From Paenibacillus agri (lineage in GTDB: Bacteria > Bacillota > Bacilli > Paenibacillales > Paenibacillaceae), in assembly GCF_013359945.1 (NCBI RefSeq), contig NZ_JABWCS010000210.1, forward strand, positions 1 to 64,000: a stretch of DNA of 64,000 bases, read 5' to 3'. How positions within the stretch are numbered: the stretch's first letter is position 1; the number at the start of each line of letters is the position of its first letter. The notes beneath the pieces were generated by a model. It did not search any database. It saw only the letters and a program-made list of their open reading frames with translations, and had not been told where the DNA came from. A program made the translations under genes and the position numbers. This document shows, piece after piece, positions 7,493-17,296 of the stretch.

Positions 7493-9498
7493 TGTTCCAT
7501 CCTCACCTCATCAATGTTAATCCAGCCGTTTCCGCCGGTAAAATAAATCTCCGCCTGTTCACCCTTCTGCAGGCTTACTGCGGGAAGTTCAATCTGATGA
7601 TAACTTGCACCTTCGGTGAGTTCGGTTTCAGTAAGGATAGCGCCGTTAACCCGTACGCCAAACTTTCCGCCTCCCCCGCCTGCGCTAATCATTGCCGAGA
7701 TCTTGTACTCCCCGGAATTCTGCGGGGAAATCAATTGGGCAACGGTCTTTTCTGTACCCGGATCAAGATAGGCCAAAGAACTTCCTTGATACGGATTATT
7801 GGTCCCGATTCCTGTCCCGGCTGTAAAAGTCCAATGCAACGCCCCTTCCTCGAATCCTCCGTTCATCAGTTCATGACGGCTATCTTCGCCTTCAGTATCC
7901 TGAGGGTTCACAGGTGAAATTCCTTCGCGGTCAACAACTACAGTATAGTTCTTGAATCTCTTAATCTCGTAGCCTTCGTTTCCGGCGGGAAGAGGATCAC
8001 CATTCCAGAAGATATATGCCGCCCGCTCACCCGGAATAATCGTCGGCCCCCCAAACCTGTAGCGCCCAAATGAGCTTACCAGCTGAAAGGGAGCACCCGG
8101 ATTGGCATAGCTGACGGTTTCCAAAAAATCATGGGGATTGATAGTTTCATAAAAGAGTACATAGATATAGGGCATGTTGACCTTATCGGTAACATAGATA
8201 TTCCCTTCAGTCTCCTCAGAAGCATACTGGATGGCCTCTCCGATAGACTCATAAAAGTTAGGGCCGATCTTCTCTGGAAAATCACGGAAGTACGCCATAC
8301 CAAACAAAACAAAAAACAGGGCGAATCCACCCGCTGCAACCAGGCCCGCTCCCTTAATCTTTCGGCCAAGCCACAAGAAGCCGGCAACAATCAGCAAAAT
8401 TACAGGATAGAAAATAACATTAATCCGGTTAATGTTCACACTCGTAATAGCAGCCATCAGAATAGCTGTTACGAACCAGAGCAAGATCACCGACTGGCCT
8501 GTGCCGTAACAATCCCGGTTCCGTAAAGACTTTATTATAACAATAAGTCCTACCAGGACAAAGGGCAATCCAAGAGAATAGGCGTAACCGTAAGGTGATA
8601 TGGAATTCCACGGCAGACCATCACTTCCACTGAGCATTATCTTGAAAAATTCACGGAGATTGCTCCAGGCTGTGTCGAGCATTTGCCCGCCGAAGACCGA
8701 GGAGACCTGCTCCACTCGCGGTGTAGTTAATCTTGGGATGGAAAAGAACGGGGTAGAAAAGCCCTGTAGTTGATAACGATTGATCATTATAAAGGATAGA
8801 ATCGGCAAAGCCAGCAGGATAAACAGTACACCATTCCATAGAATGGTCCGTAGCTTCAACACTTTTCTATACAATAGAAGAATTACAGTTCCCAAAGCAA
8901 AGATCGGAACAAAAAAATAGGCAGTCCCATAGGCATAAAGCGATAACGATAGCACAACTGTAAACGCATAGGACCATTTCGGAGCTTCGAAGGATCGAAG
9001 CAAGCAGTACACAGCGATCAGAATCAACGTAGGAAACAGATTCGATTCCAGCGCCCATCTCGACATCATGATATGCCATGGATTAATAGCGATAAAGAAC
9101 ATGGCGGCAAGACCGGCTACCTGGGAGGAGAAGAGTCTTTTGGACAAAAGATAGAATACAACCATACCCACTAGCCCCATAAGCAGACTCGCCATCCGCA
9201 CCGTTACCGGTGATAATCCGAATAACCAGATAAATGGCATGGATAAGTAGGCATACAAAGCATTTTGCCCGCTGCCCCAGGCGATCAGGTGGATTGGCAG
9301 GTGGATTCCGTTTCTGTCGATACCATAATGAAGTATAGCGTAGGCGTCATAACCGATCGACGCTTCGTCCTGATTCAGTCCTGGCGGAATGGAACCAATA
9401 TACACTATCCGGATCATCGCTCCCAGCAGGAACATTAGTACGAGCCAAGGGTTGTTCTTGCAATAGATAAATACCCGATTTAGACTGCTGGACAACAT
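7489..9498 (-). CDS. ArnT/PMT-like GT-C membrane glycosyltransferase with C-terminal binding module
   Basis: This 669-residue protein begins with a short cytoplasmic tail and a membrane helix. The first outer loop follows, carrying PPGLNQDEASIGYDAY (catalytic-type DE near residue 42), then about ten more membrane helices to residue 440. The last about 125 residues form a soluble module starting LMNGGFEEGALHW. It resembles the N-terminal module of the neighbouring giant PMT. The family uses lipid-linked sugars on the outer face. It is the first gene of the leftward five-gene unit, with AAGAGGTG before the ATG and a 4-bp overlap with the next gene. The acceptor is unknown. Confidence 0.85.
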   Translation of the reverse strand: MLSSSLNRVFIYCKNNPWLVLMFLLGAMIRIVYIGSIPPGLNQDEASIGYDAYAILHYGIDRNGIHLPIHLIAWGSGQNALYAYLSMPFIWLFGLSPVTVRMASLLMGLVGMVVFYLLSKRLFSSQVAGLAAMFFIAINPWHIMMSRWALESNLFPTLILIAVYCLLRSFEAPKWSYAFTVVLSLSLYAYGTAYFFVPIFALGTVILLLYRKVLKLRTILWNGVLFILLALPILSFIMINRYQLQGFSTPFFSIPRLTTPRVEQVSSVFGGQMLDTAWSNLREFFKIMLSGSDGLPWNSISPYGYAYSLGLPFVLVGLIVIIKSLRNRDCYGTGQSVILLWFVTAILMAAITSVNINRINVIFYPVILLIVAGFLWLGRKIKGAGLVAAGGFALFFVLFGMAYFRDFPEKIGPNFYESIGEAIQYASEETEGNIYVTDKVNMPYIYVLFYETINPHDFLETVSYANPGAPFQLVSSFGRYRFGGPTIIPGERAAYIFWNGDPLPAGNEGYEIKRFKNYTVVVDREGISPVNPQDTEGEDSRHELMNGGFEEGALHWTFTAGTGIGTNNPYQGSSLAYLDPGTEKTVAQLISPQNSGEYKISAMISAGGGGGKFGVRVNGAILTETELTEGASYHQIELPAVSLQKGEQAEIYFTGGNGWINIDEVRMEQ

Positions 9499-9563
9499 TT
9501 ATCACCTCTTCAACAATATAATCTAAATATTGGATGATGGAAAGTCCGATACGCAAAACCCAC

Positions 9564-9596
9564 AAAAAAACGGCCCCTTCAACAACGAAGGGACCG
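9564..9596 (-). terminator. Intrinsic terminator of the purine permease gene
   Basis: The minus strand carries a 10-bp stem CGGTCCCTTC/GAAGGGGCCG (one G-U pair, 9571-9596), followed by T7 (9570-9564). It closes the permease transcript before the glycosyltransferase unit. Confidence 0.9.
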
Positions 9597-9622
9597 CAGG
9601 ATGGATTTCTCAGACACGGGCT

Positions 9623-11023
9623 TTAGCCCTGACTACCCATTAATGCATAACGGAGTATAATCAGGATCGCGAGTACCCACATCATCCAGTGAATGTCGTA
9701 TTTCTTTTTGCCAGCCAAGTTTGAGACAGAAGCAAGAATGACATAAGTAACGATACCGAAGGAAATACCGTTAGCGATATTGTAAGTGAAAGGCATGATA
9801 ACAAAAGTCAGGAACGCAGGAATCGCAACGACCATGTCCTGGAAGTCAATATTACGAAGCGATTGCGCCATCAGCACACCTACAACAATTAGAGCTGCAG
9901 CTGTAGCAGAACCAGGGATTAGCGCAGCCACAGGAGCAAGGAACAGTGCCAACAGGAAGCAGACGCCTGTAGTTACCGCGGTAAGACCTGTACGACCACC
10001 TTCAGCAACCCCGGCAGCACTCTCTACATAAGCCGTAGTTGTGGAAGTTCCGACCATCGCACCACCAGCTACTGCCACCGCATCTACGAACATTGCCTTA
10101 CCTACACGCTTCTTCCCTTCTTCAGGGTTGTCCATAATGCCAGCACGTTGAGCTGTACCTACAAGTGTACCAAAAGTATCAAACAACTCTACGAAAGTGA
10201 ATGTCGCAATGGCGGAAATGATACCGGTATGCAGAATACCATCCCAGTCAAATTCCATAAAGTTCAATTGAGTGAAATCAGGAACCCATGGCGTTTGCGG
10301 GTTGGACAGAGGACTGAAATCCACGGCGCCCATCAGAATTCCCACTGCAGTAGTACCCAGGATACCGAACAGGATCGCGCCGCGAACATTCAGTACCATC
10401 AGAATTGCGATCAGCAGCAGGCCGATAATTGCAAGCTGGACATTGGTATTCTCCAGGCTGCCCAGATGGATAACTGTTTCAAAAGAAAGGACATCTGTGA
10501 ACTTATGAGCGGCAATATCGTTTACGGCTTCTACGCCGATCGTCATGATTCCGCTGTTCTTAAGGCCGATAATGGTAATAAACAAGCCGATACCGACGGT
10601 GATTGCATGCTTCAGGCTGTCAGGAATAGCTGTCAACAAGATCTGACGTACCTTGGTTACCGTTAGCAGGATAAAGATCAGACCGGAAATGAATACGGCG
10701 GTAAGACCCATCTGCCAAGTGAATGGATGATCCGATGTGGCGGATGACAGGATAACCGATGCGAAATAAGCATTGAGTCCCATACCAGGCGCCAGTGCAA
10801 CCGGGAAGTTAATGAACAACCCCATGGCAATAGTGAAAACACCTGCGGCTATCGCTGTAGCCAAAAATACAGAATACCATCCCATGTCGATCTGGCCAAA
10901 AGCGGTCAGTATGTTGGGATTTACGGACAGGATATAAGCCATTGCCATAAACGTAGTCAAGCCGGCCATAATCTCTGTACGAACGGTAGTGCCATTCTCT
11001 TTCAACTTGAAAAAGCGATTCAA
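9623..11023 (-). CDS. pbuG: NCS2 family guanine/hypoxanthine permease (PbuG/AzgA type)
   Basis: This 466-residue protein has about 12-14 membrane helices. AzgA-type family motifs include TTFMAMAYILSVNP near the start, ALAPGMGLNAYF, and GTSTTTAYVESAAGVAEGGRTGLT in the second half. It imports purine bases by proton symport. The start is a TTG at 11023 with GGGAG 6 bp upstream. Substrate choice is supported by the leader, which holds a guanine-type purine riboswitch and a PurR operator. The gene is transcribed alone, with a terminator on each side. Guanine/hypoxanthine rather than adenine is inferred from the riboswitch and from family similarity. Confidence 0.92.
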   Translation of the reverse strand: MNRFFKLKENGTTVRTEIMAGLTTFMAMAYILSVNPNILTAFGQIDMGWYSVFLATAIAAGVFTIAMGLFINFPVALAPGMGLNAYFASVILSSATSDHPFTWQMGLTAVFISGLIFILLTVTKVRQILLTAIPDSLKHAITVGIGLFITIIGLKNSGIMTIGVEAVNDIAAHKFTDVLSFETVIHLGSLENTNVQLAIIGLLLIAILMVLNVRGAILFGILGTTAVGILMGAVDFSPLSNPQTPWVPDFTQLNFMEFDWDGILHTGIISAIATFTFVELFDTFGTLVGTAQRAGIMDNPEEGKKRVGKAMFVDAVAVAGGAMVGTSTTTAYVESAAGVAEGGRTGLTAVTTGVCFLLALFLAPVAALIPGSATAAALIVVGVLMAQSLRNIDFQDMVVAIPAFLTFVIMPFTYNIANGISFGIVTYVILASVSNLAGKKKYDIHWMMWVLAILIILRYALMGSQG

Positions 11024-11062
11024 ATTGTTCTCCCCCTAAGGTATGTTGTGTATAGCAGCAAC

Positions 11063-11090
11063 AAAAAGCCGGAGTCAGATAGACACCGGC
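11063..11090 (-). terminator. Riboswitch-controlled terminator upstream of the permease
   Basis: The minus strand has GCCGGTGTC-TATCT-GACTCCGGC, a 9-position stem with one mismatch (11090-11068), followed by TTTTT. It sits between the purine aptamer and the permease start, as expected of an expression platform that stops transcription when purine is bound. Confidence 0.82.
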
Positions 11091-11163
11091 CGGATAAAAA
11101 AGAGTAGGTTCCTGCATATCGCCAATCCAAAGGCGAAGACCAACAGGAGATTGTTCTCTTCTT

Positions 11164-11230
11164 AATCGTAGCCAGGTCATTACGGTGACCTGTAGAGACT
11201 TCCGGGCCAATTCCCGGAATTATACGAGTA
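11164..11230 (-). promoter_or_regulatory. Purine riboswitch, guanine/hypoxanthine class
   Basis: On the minus strand the three-way junction is clear: P1 arms CTCGTA and TACGA, core TATAAT, TCTCTACAGG, the P3 loop ACCGTAAT, and the closing GGCTACGA. The ligand-pairing position (equivalent to C74 of xpt) is C, which predicts guanine/hypoxanthine rather than adenine. It precedes a terminator and the NCS2 permease. Confidence 0.95.
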
Positions 11231-11252
11231 AATGATGTTGTTGTGCTTTATC

Positions 11253-11282
11253 ATTTTAGGGGGATATGACATCCCTTGTCAA
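11253..11282 (-). promoter_or_regulatory. Promoter of the purine permease transcript
   Basis: The minus strand has -35 TTGACA (11282-11277) and -10 TAAAAT (11258-11253) with an 18-bp spacer. Transcription would start just upstream of the riboswitch. Confidence 0.8.
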
Positions 11283-11286
11283 TGAC

Positions 11287-11330
11287 AAAAACGAACAATA
11301 AACGTTATTTTTTTTGTATTGTTCGTAAAA
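11287..11330 (-). promoter_or_regulatory. PurR operator: pair of inverted PurBoxes
   Basis: AAAACGAACAATA (11287-11299) and its inverted partner TATTGTTCGTAAAA (11317-11330) match the Bacillus PurBox with its CGAA core. Two boxes in inverted orientation about 17 bp apart are the standard PurR arrangement. They end 5 bp upstream of the -35 of the permease promoter. A PurR gene is not in the window. Confidence 0.82.
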
Positions 11331-11491
11331 ACGACATTTCCCGCCAATCCTATATGGAAATCGGGAAGAAAAGGTTGTTAAACATAATTCTAATCTATAA
11401 AAATTGAACGCTAAGCTTACTATTGATCATAATGACGCTGTGTCCCGTCGGATCTTGGAGTCACGATTCTCGACAGAATTCTTTAGAGTAT
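11331..11491. other. Intergenic stretch with no recognised feature
   Basis: AT-rich sequence lies between the PurR operator and the guaA terminator. I see no gene, RNA or strong repeat in it. Confidence 0.5.
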
Positions 11492-11544
11492 AAAAAAATA
11501 CTCCCTTCTATTTGCTGAACAACGCAGATAAAAGAGAGTATTTT
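11492..11544 (-). terminator. Intrinsic terminator of guaA
   Basis: The arms AATACTCTCTT and AAGGGAGTATT (minus strand, 11544-11497) pair around a long loop and are followed by T7. It lies 25-75 bp after the guaA stop. Confidence 0.75.
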
Positions 11545-11568
11545 ATTCAATCTATTGTTGCTGTTGAC

Positions 11569-13107
11569 CTATTCCCACTCAATCGTTGCAGGTGGTTTCG
11601 AAGTAATGTCATACACGATACGGTTTACGTTCTCTACTTCGTTGACAATACGGACGGAGATTTTCTCAAGAATATCCCAAGGAATACGTGCCCAGTCTGC
11701 GGTCATGCCATCAATGGAGGTTACTGCACGAATACCTACGGTGTAGGAATACGTACGAGCATCACCCATAACGCCAACGCTCTTCATGTTCGGCAATGCA
11801 GTGAAGTATTGCCAAATTTCGCGGTCGAGACCGGCTTTGACGATTTCTTCACGCAGAATGTAGTCGGAATCCTGAACAATCTTCAGCTTCTCCTCTGTTA
11901 CTTCGCCCAGCACACGGATAGCAAGACCCGGGCCCGGGAACGGCTGACGCCATACGAGAGCACTTGGCATACCCAACTCTTCACCCAGCTTGCGGACTTC
12001 GTCCTTGAACAGGGTGTTAAGCGGTTCGATCAGGCTGAATTTCATGTCTTCCGGCAGGCCGCCTACATTATGGTGAGATTTGATGGTTTGCGCTGTTGCC
12101 GTTCCGCTCTCAACAATATCCGTATACAGCGTACCTTGTGCAAGGAAGGAGAAGTCACCCAGCTTGGCCGATTCTTCATCGAAACAGTAAATGAATTCGT
12201 TACCGATGATTTTACGCTTTTGCTCAGGATCATCCACACCAGCCAGCTTGCTCATGAAACGCTCTTTAGCATCAATCTTCACTACATGAATATCGAATTT
12301 ACCGACGAACATCTCCATAACGTCCTCGGCTTCCCCTTTGCGCAAGAGGCCGTGATCAATAAACATACAGGTCAGCTGATCCCCGATAGCACGGTGGATA
12401 AGCATCGCCACTACGGAAGAATCCACACCACCGCTAAGGGCGCAGAGTACTTTCTTGTCTCCTACTTTATTACGAATGTCTTGCACGGCTTCCTCAATAA
12501 ACGATTCCATCGTCCAATTGCCGTCGCAGCCGCACACTTCATACAGGAAGTTCGAGATCATCTCGTTACCATGTTCGGAATGACGAACCTCTGGGTGGAA
12601 CTGTACCGCATAGAATTTGCGCTCGGCATTGCTCATAGCTGCAATCGGTGCACTTTCAGTCCCTGCATCCAGTTTGAAGCCAGCTGGAAGCTCCACTACA
12701 TGGTCTCCATGGCTCATCCATACTGTTTGGCGGTTCTCCAGACCCTTCACAAGGTGGGAGCCTTCCACAAAATCAACATCAGCTTTACCATATTCGCGTT
12801 TGGCGGCACGTTCAACCTTACCGTCAAGCTGCTGGGCCATCAGCTGCATTCCGTAGCAAATGCCGAAAATTGGCAGACCCAAGTCATAAATTGCCGGATC
12901 TAAATGCGGTGCATCCTCGGCGTATACGCTGCTCGGTCCACCGGAGAAAATGATCCCCTTCGGCGATAAAGCCTTGATCTTCTCTACTGGTGTATTGTAA
13001 GGCAGAAGCTCACTATATACTCCTAAATCTCTGATTCTGCGCGCGATAAGTTGGTTGTATTGTCCTCCGAAATCGAGAACAACGATGATTTCATTTGGCT
13101 TGTTCAT
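11569..13107 (-). CDS. guaA: GMP synthase (glutamine-hydrolysing)
   Basis: This 512-residue enzyme converts XMP to GMP using glutamine and ATP. The N-terminal class I glutamine amidotransferase has the nucleophile Cys in GICYGMQLM and the His in AVQFHPEV. The ATP pyrophosphatase P-loop ALSGGVDSS follows, with the C-terminal dimerisation domain ending KPPATIEWE. The open frame runs 82 codons further upstream, but the ATG at 13107 has AGGGAGG at a good distance and matches the family start ([19 protein letters not shown]). It has its own promoter and terminator. The neighbouring purine permease supports a purine-salvage cluster. Confidence 0.98.
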   Translation of the reverse strand: MNKPNEIIVVLDFGGQYNQLIARRIRDLGVYSELLPYNTPVEKIKALSPKGIIFSGGPSSVYAEDAPHLDPAIYDLGLPIFGICYGMQLMAQQLDGKVERAAKREYGKADVDFVEGSHLVKGLENRQTVWMSHGDHVVELPAGFKLDAGTESAPIAAMSNAERKFYAVQFHPEVRHSEHGNEMISNFLYEVCGCDGNWTMESFIEEAVQDIRNKVGDKKVLCALSGGVDSSVVAMLIHRAIGDQLTCMFIDHGLLRKGEAEDVMEMFVGKFDIHVVKIDAKERFMSKLAGVDDPEQKRKIIGNEFIYCFDEESAKLGDFSFLAQGTLYTDIVESGTATAQTIKSHHNVGGLPEDMKFSLIEPLNTLFKDEVRKLGEELGMPSALVWRQPFPGPGLAIRVLGEVTEEKLKIVQDSDYILREEIVKAGLDREIWQYFTALPNMKSVGVMGDARTYSYTVGIRAVTSIDGMTADWARIPWDILEKISVRIVNEVENVNRIVYDITSKPPATIEWE

Positions 13108-13134
13108 TACGTGCCTCCCTTGATTATTGGATTC

Positions 13135-13164
13135 ATTATACTCATGGTTAATTCGCACCGTCAA
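13135..13164 (-). promoter_or_regulatory. guaA promoter
   Basis: The minus strand has -35 TTGACG (13164-13159) and a consensus -10 TATAAT (13140-13135), with an 18-bp spacer. No PurBox or purine aptamer was seen here. Confidence 0.8.
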
Positions 13165-13322
13165 GGAAAGGAGGGCATGGATTTGGCTGGATTTTGTCAT
13201 GTCGATTGCTGTCAGGATCGATGAAGGCGGCAACATAAATGATGCGGTTGCGCTTCCTTTTTCAAAGGGCACCGCTTCAGGCAAGTGTATCAATGCCTGA
13301 CCTTCCACTTCCTGCAGACGGT

Positions 13323-15743
13323 TTATGTCAGCCGGAAGGTGATCCTGAGGCATTCCCGCAGAAAAGCTTCACCTTCATCGGCGGCTGATGACGGGGCGGA
13401 AGAAGCCGCCGGGGGAGTGCGGCGGGAAGCTGGTGCCCCGCCGCATCCGCTGTACGCCAGGGTCTCCCACTGGCGTACGAACCGCCGGACCGCTGCGCGC
13501 AGTCCGGCATCGGCGATCGGCAGGGAGTCTGCGTACTCCCTGCCCGTGACCCCGGGCGGCGGCGGCCCATACCGCGCCGCCAGCCCGTGCCAGGCCAGAG
13601 AGGCAGCGCGAAGCTGCCTCTCCCGGCCCACAGCCCTGCTGCGCGAAGCCCACAGCAGGGCCAGGCTCCGCCGCCAGTGCCACGCGGCGGCGGGAAGCGC
13701 CAGCGCCGCGAGCTGGAGCGGCGCGGGTACCGGCCCGCCCGGCAGCGGCTGGGCGGGCAAGCTCTCCGCGTGCTGCGCAGCGGAGAGGCCTGACCCGGCC
13801 GGCGCCAAGGAAGCCGCCGGAACGGCAGGCTGCGCGGTGCCAGCACCCGCGCCACCCGGCGTCGGGTCGAAGGGGACCCAGCCTACGCCTGGAAAGTACA
13901 CCTCGACCCAAGCGTGGGCATCGCCCTCGGTAACAGCATATCGCTGCGGCCCGGGGCCTGTCACCAGCTCACCAGGCCCATAGCCTTGCACGAAACGGGC
14001 CGGGATATCGGCACTGCGAAGCAGGACGGTCATGGCCGTTGCAAAATGAACACAATAACCGCGCTTCGCCTGGAACAGGAAATCATCTACGAAGTCACTG
14101 CCGGATGGCGGGAGCTTCGTATCCAGAGTATAGGGATAATGACTCTGCAGATAATCCCTTACCGCCACAGCAGCATCATAGCGGCTTCCAGCGGCGGCCG
14201 TAAGCTCGGCTGCTAAAGAAGCCACCCGGGCAGGCATCTGGGAGGGCAGTTCTAAATATTTACTGCGAATCTCTTCAGGGTCAGCGCGCTGCACGTTACG
14301 CAGAACAGCGTGATCGGATTCGGGTAATACAGAGAGAACCGTGTAACCCGTGACCCGGGCGCTGCCTGCCTCATCCGGCAGACGGAAGCTGTCGCCTTCC
14401 TTATTGACAAGAATATAGCCTAGACGGCTTCCGTCCTCCAGTTCCCCGGACTCCATGCCTTCAATAGTCCCTGCGCTGAATACCGGAAGCCCGCCCGGGG
14501 ATGGCGCAGCCAATAGAATCTGCTGCCGCAGTGTCTTGCGGCCAGTCAGCCCCGAATCAGTTTCCGGAGAAGAGTGCGGAAAACCGGAAAGATTTAGCGG
14601 AGTAAAAGAGTCCGCCTCTCTGATCCAGCGGCGGCCGTCATAGTAAGCCAAACTCTCGCCGCGCCAATAAGTCCGCTCATCGCTGAAAGCCGTAAAGACC
14701 GGCTCTGTACCGGGTGTTAACGGGGCTCCCAATTCAGCAGAACTCAAACTGTAACCCGTAGTTCCCCTACCCATAGCTTCCATTCTTTCCTTCATATGCC
14801 CGGCCGCCCAGTCATTTAACTTGCTGAAGGCAGAATGTAGTGTGATCTGATTCACGGAGTGTGAGCCGTAGAGCTGTTCCCCGCACCAAGCGGCTATCAT
14901 CAGAACAAAAGCTACGACAAACGCGGCACTGCCCCAACGACCATAAGGAATCCTCATGTGGGTATTTCTTTCCCGTAAACGAAACAGCCCGCCCATCCCT
15001 CGCATCCATAAAATCAATCCTGCGGCCAGCATCACCTCAATGGTCGTCTCGATGCTAAAGGCAATATCCAGCAACAATAAATAAGCCATGGACACCATGC
15101 TAAAAAGCGAGGAACTCCCCCTATGTATTGCTAAATGCTGCACAGACGAGACCAGCATCCCCCATCCTGCGGCTAGAATCAGCAATCTGCTGGCATTGCC
15201 CAAATCCGCAACATGTCCTGACAAAAGCATAACGAGATCCCTTAACAGTTCTGCCGGGTATTCCGCCAACCAGCCGGCTCCCTCTTCTCCACCAGCCAGA
15301 TACGCCCAGGCTAAAGCAATGCTCGCAAACTGTAGCGTCAAAAGAAGCCAACCAGGCAGCTGAAGCATGCCCCAAAAAATAAGCACAGCCGCCGTTAACA
15401 TCAGAGTTGTCATCAGGCTGGCCGTTTCAGGAGTAGTTGAGACACGGTACAGTGGAGAAAGCCACAGGACAAACAGGCCTAAAACAGGCAAAGAGAACAG
15501 TAGGCGGTACCCGAGAGGGACTTCCCCCTGCATTCCGACCTGGCTGTTCTCTATAATGCGGGACCCTGATTCCGCTCCGGTTAAAGTCCCGGCCGCCTGA
15601 ACATCGTAAGCCTGGGGCTTCCCGAAAGCCTCCCGCCCAGTGAGGGGCGGCTCCGTTCTATGCGCCCCTAATCCGCCCCCGTAACTGTGCCGGACCGCAC
15701 CGGATTTTTTGTTACCATATGGTTGGTTTTCCGGCTGATACAT
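13323..15743 (-). CDS. TgpA-like membrane transglutaminase (DUF3488/DUF4129 type)
   Basis: This 806-residue protein has a basic N-terminal tail, six or so membrane helices (about 85-290), and an outer domain of 250 residues. A transglutaminase core follows, with Cys in [12 protein letters not shown] (near 565), His in DAHAWVEV (near 608) and Asp in [10 protein letters not shown] (near 625). Then come a Pro/Ala-rich linker, a membrane helix and a short cytoplasmic tail. I chose the ATG at 15743, which has GGGGAGGTGG 6 bp upstream; this overlaps the end of the DUF58 gene by 32 bp. The linker and C-terminal region are much richer in GC than the rest. The family normally works with a MoxR ATPase and a DUF58 protein; only the latter is present. 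Confidence 0.9.
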   Translation of the reverse strand: MYQPENQPYGNKKSGAVRHSYGGGLGAHRTEPPLTGREAFGKPQAYDVQAAGTLTGAESGSRIIENSQVGMQGEVPLGYRLLFSLPVLGLFVLWLSPLYRVSTTPETASLMTTLMLTAAVLIFWGMLQLPGWLLLTLQFASIALAWAYLAGGEEGAGWLAEYPAELLRDLVMLLSGHVADLGNASRLLILAAGWGMLVSSVQHLAIHRGSSSLFSMVSMAYLLLLDIAFSIETTIEVMLAAGLILWMRGMGGLFRLRERNTHMRIPYGRWGSAAFVVAFVLMIAAWCGEQLYGSHSVNQITLHSAFSKLNDWAAGHMKERMEAMGRGTTGYSLSSAELGAPLTPGTEPVFTAFSDERTYWRGESLAYYDGRRWIREADSFTPLNLSGFPHSSPETDSGLTGRKTLRQQILLAAPSPGGLPVFSAGTIEGMESGELEDGSRLGYILVNKEGDSFRLPDEAGSARVTGYTVLSVLPESDHAVLRNVQRADPEEIRSKYLELPSQMPARVASLAAELTAAAGSRYDAAVAVRDYLQSHYPYTLDTKLPPSGSDFVDDFLFQAKRGYCVHFATAMTVLLRSADIPARFVQGYGPGELVTGPGPQRYAVTEGDAHAWVEVYFPGVGWVPFDPTPGGAGAGTAQPAVPAASLAPAGSGLSAAQHAESLPAQPLPGGPVPAPLQLAALALPAAAWHWRRSLALLWASRSRAVGRERQLRAASLAWHGLAARYGPPPPGVTGREYADSLPIADAGLRAAVRRFVRQWETLAYSGCGGAPASRRTPPAASSAPSSAADEGEAFLRECLRITFRLT

Positions 15744-17142
15744 GGAATTCCACCTCCCCGTGTCCATTAACAGGCAGCGCACCATCCAGGCAATATAATG
15801 TGGCACCGAGACGGCGTAGACTGTCTGAAATGCTTCCCGCAGTGGAAGACTTCTCGCGACCGGCGCTGCCTCTCTGAGGAGCAGGCAAATCCCATACATA
15901 ATAGAGATCCATCTTGATACCCTGCACGAGATAACGTGCAATAGCCTTGGCCGAATCCTCGTTAAGCTGTCCTGTAATCACTGCAACAGACATTCCCGGA
16001 ATCCAGCTACGAGCGGCATCCTCGAGCAGCTCCGGCAAGCTTCGTCCACCGTCCGGGGCAATCTCAGTAAGCATGTCCAACACCCGAACTGGCAACTTTC
16101 CTAGCCCCTCATGACGCGCCAGCCCTTCCGGCCAGCCTCCGGTAAACAATTGCACATACGCTCCGTTGTGTTCAGCAGAGAGCAATTGTCCCGTTGCCGC
16201 TGACACCGCTTGCTCAAAGCCGGAAGGTCTCTCACCCCTTCGTCCTCGTGCTCCAAGTGCACCATAAGGGACCTCATAGCTCACGGCACAATTGTCCAGC
16301 ACAACACAAGTCATGCGCCCGCGTTCCTGTTCCGGCACCCTGCTCTGCAGAACACCACGACGCGCACTGTTCTTCCAGTGTATCCGGTTCAGGGGATCTC
16401 CCGGCGCATATTGACGGATATCGACGGCCTCCTCATTGCTGCCACGATTCCACTTCGCGGATCTGATCTGATCCGGAAGCACCCCGCCTTCCGGCGCCGA
16501 CCAGCGGAAATATAATGGAGCAGGTGACACCTTGAAAGTGGCCTCCCCTGCAGGCTTGCCGCTGCCCGTAAACCAGCCCGGCAGGTCACCCCACACCGCT
16601 CTGCAGGCCCGCAATTGGTGAACCCCTCGCGGCACCTCGTTCAACCTATAAGAATACGAAAAAGAACGGCGAAATCCAGGAAACAGCAGTTCTTGATGGC
16701 TAACACTCCCCCAATCATCGAATATGATCATCCAAGGGAGTGGAATCCGTGAGGTGAAACTGACCTGAACTTGCACCCGGAGTGTGTCTCCCGCAACAGG
16801 ACGGGCTGGCGTAACCGTTCGCTCTACTTTGATCCGGCGGGGCCCGAAGAGTTGCAGTATTAACCCGCCCAGCAAGAGAAGAACGACTACGCACAAGAGG
16901 AAGAGCAGCGCCTGCCCTCCACGCCAGGCGTAGAGGACACCAATTATGCCTCCTGCTGTCAGCATTCGCAGCCATTCTCCTAGAGCACTGCTACGATTTC
17001 CGAGCGTTACCGCCCTTGAGATTGGCTGTGAGCCTTCTTTTCCATGACTTTCTTGTTGAGATGAAGAGGACAATGGGATACCCTTCCTTCGGACATAGAC
17101 TTGCTCTATAGCCCCTTGGCCTGTGATGCGAACCTCGGGCAA
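15712..17142 (-). CDS. DUF58 domain protein
   Basis: Up to 476 residues. Two adjacent membrane helices (about 60-95) are followed by a beta-rich outer part and a C-terminal DUF58/vWA-like domain with [23 protein letters not shown]58 proteins pair with MoxR ATPases and TgpA-type transglutaminases, and the TgpA gene overlaps its end. The start is uncertain. The only initiator near the frame opening is a TTG at 17142 without a clear ribosome binding site. A TTG at 17073 has AAGGAAGGG 7 bp upstream, and the first ATG is at 16965. The missing MoxR gene and the poor start may reflect a rearrangement upstream. Confidence 0.85.
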   Translation of the reverse strand: MPEVRITGQGAIEQVYVRRKGIPLSSSSQQESHGKEGSQPISRAVTLGNRSSALGEWLRMLTAGGIIGVLYAWRGGQALLFLLCVVVLLLLGGLILQLFGPRRIKVERTVTPARPVAGDTLRVQVQVSFTSRIPLPWMIIFDDWGSVSHQELLFPGFRRSFSYSYRLNEVPRGVHQLRACRAVWGDLPGWFTGSGKPAGEATFKVSPAPLYFRWSAPEGGVLPDQIRSAKWNRGSNEEAVDIRQYAPGDPLNRIHWKNSARRGVLQSRVPEQERGRMTCVVLDNCAVSYEVPYGALGARGRRGERPSGFEQAVSAATGQLLSAEHNGAYVQLFTGGWPEGLARHEGLGKLPVRVLDMLTEIAPDGGRSLPELLEDAARSWIPGMSVAVITGQLNEDSAKAIARYLVQGIKMDLYYVWDLPAPQRGSAGREKSSTAGSISDSLRRLGATLYCLDGALPVNGHGEVEFHVSAGKPTIW

Positions 17143-17204
17143 GAGCGTGTTAATATCTATTCTTTCCAGGAAAAGATCCCCTCAGACTATTGTTTCCATC
17201 CTTT

Positions 17205-17285
17205 TTGCTATATAAGGCGAGCGGTCGCTCCTACCGTTCCAAACTTTGACTTTCGTTTCGTTTCGCTTCGCTTTTCGTTACTATA
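17205..17285 (+). repeat. Fragment of dispersed structured repeat (copy A)
   Basis: The core TCGCTCCTACCGTTCCAAAC (17225-17244) and the following CTTTCG-rich tail match, with few changes, the right end of the longer copies at about 38.8 and 61.0 kb. The hairpin-forming left part is absent here. It fills the short gap between the DUF58 and deacetylase genes. Confidence 0.6.
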
Positions 17286-17296
17286 CTTTTGCCGTG

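Noticed and set aside
11512..12903. 463-residue plus-strand frame antisense to guaA
   Set aside because: Fully inside guaA in the mirror frame. The guaA product has all catalytic motifs; the antisense product has none.
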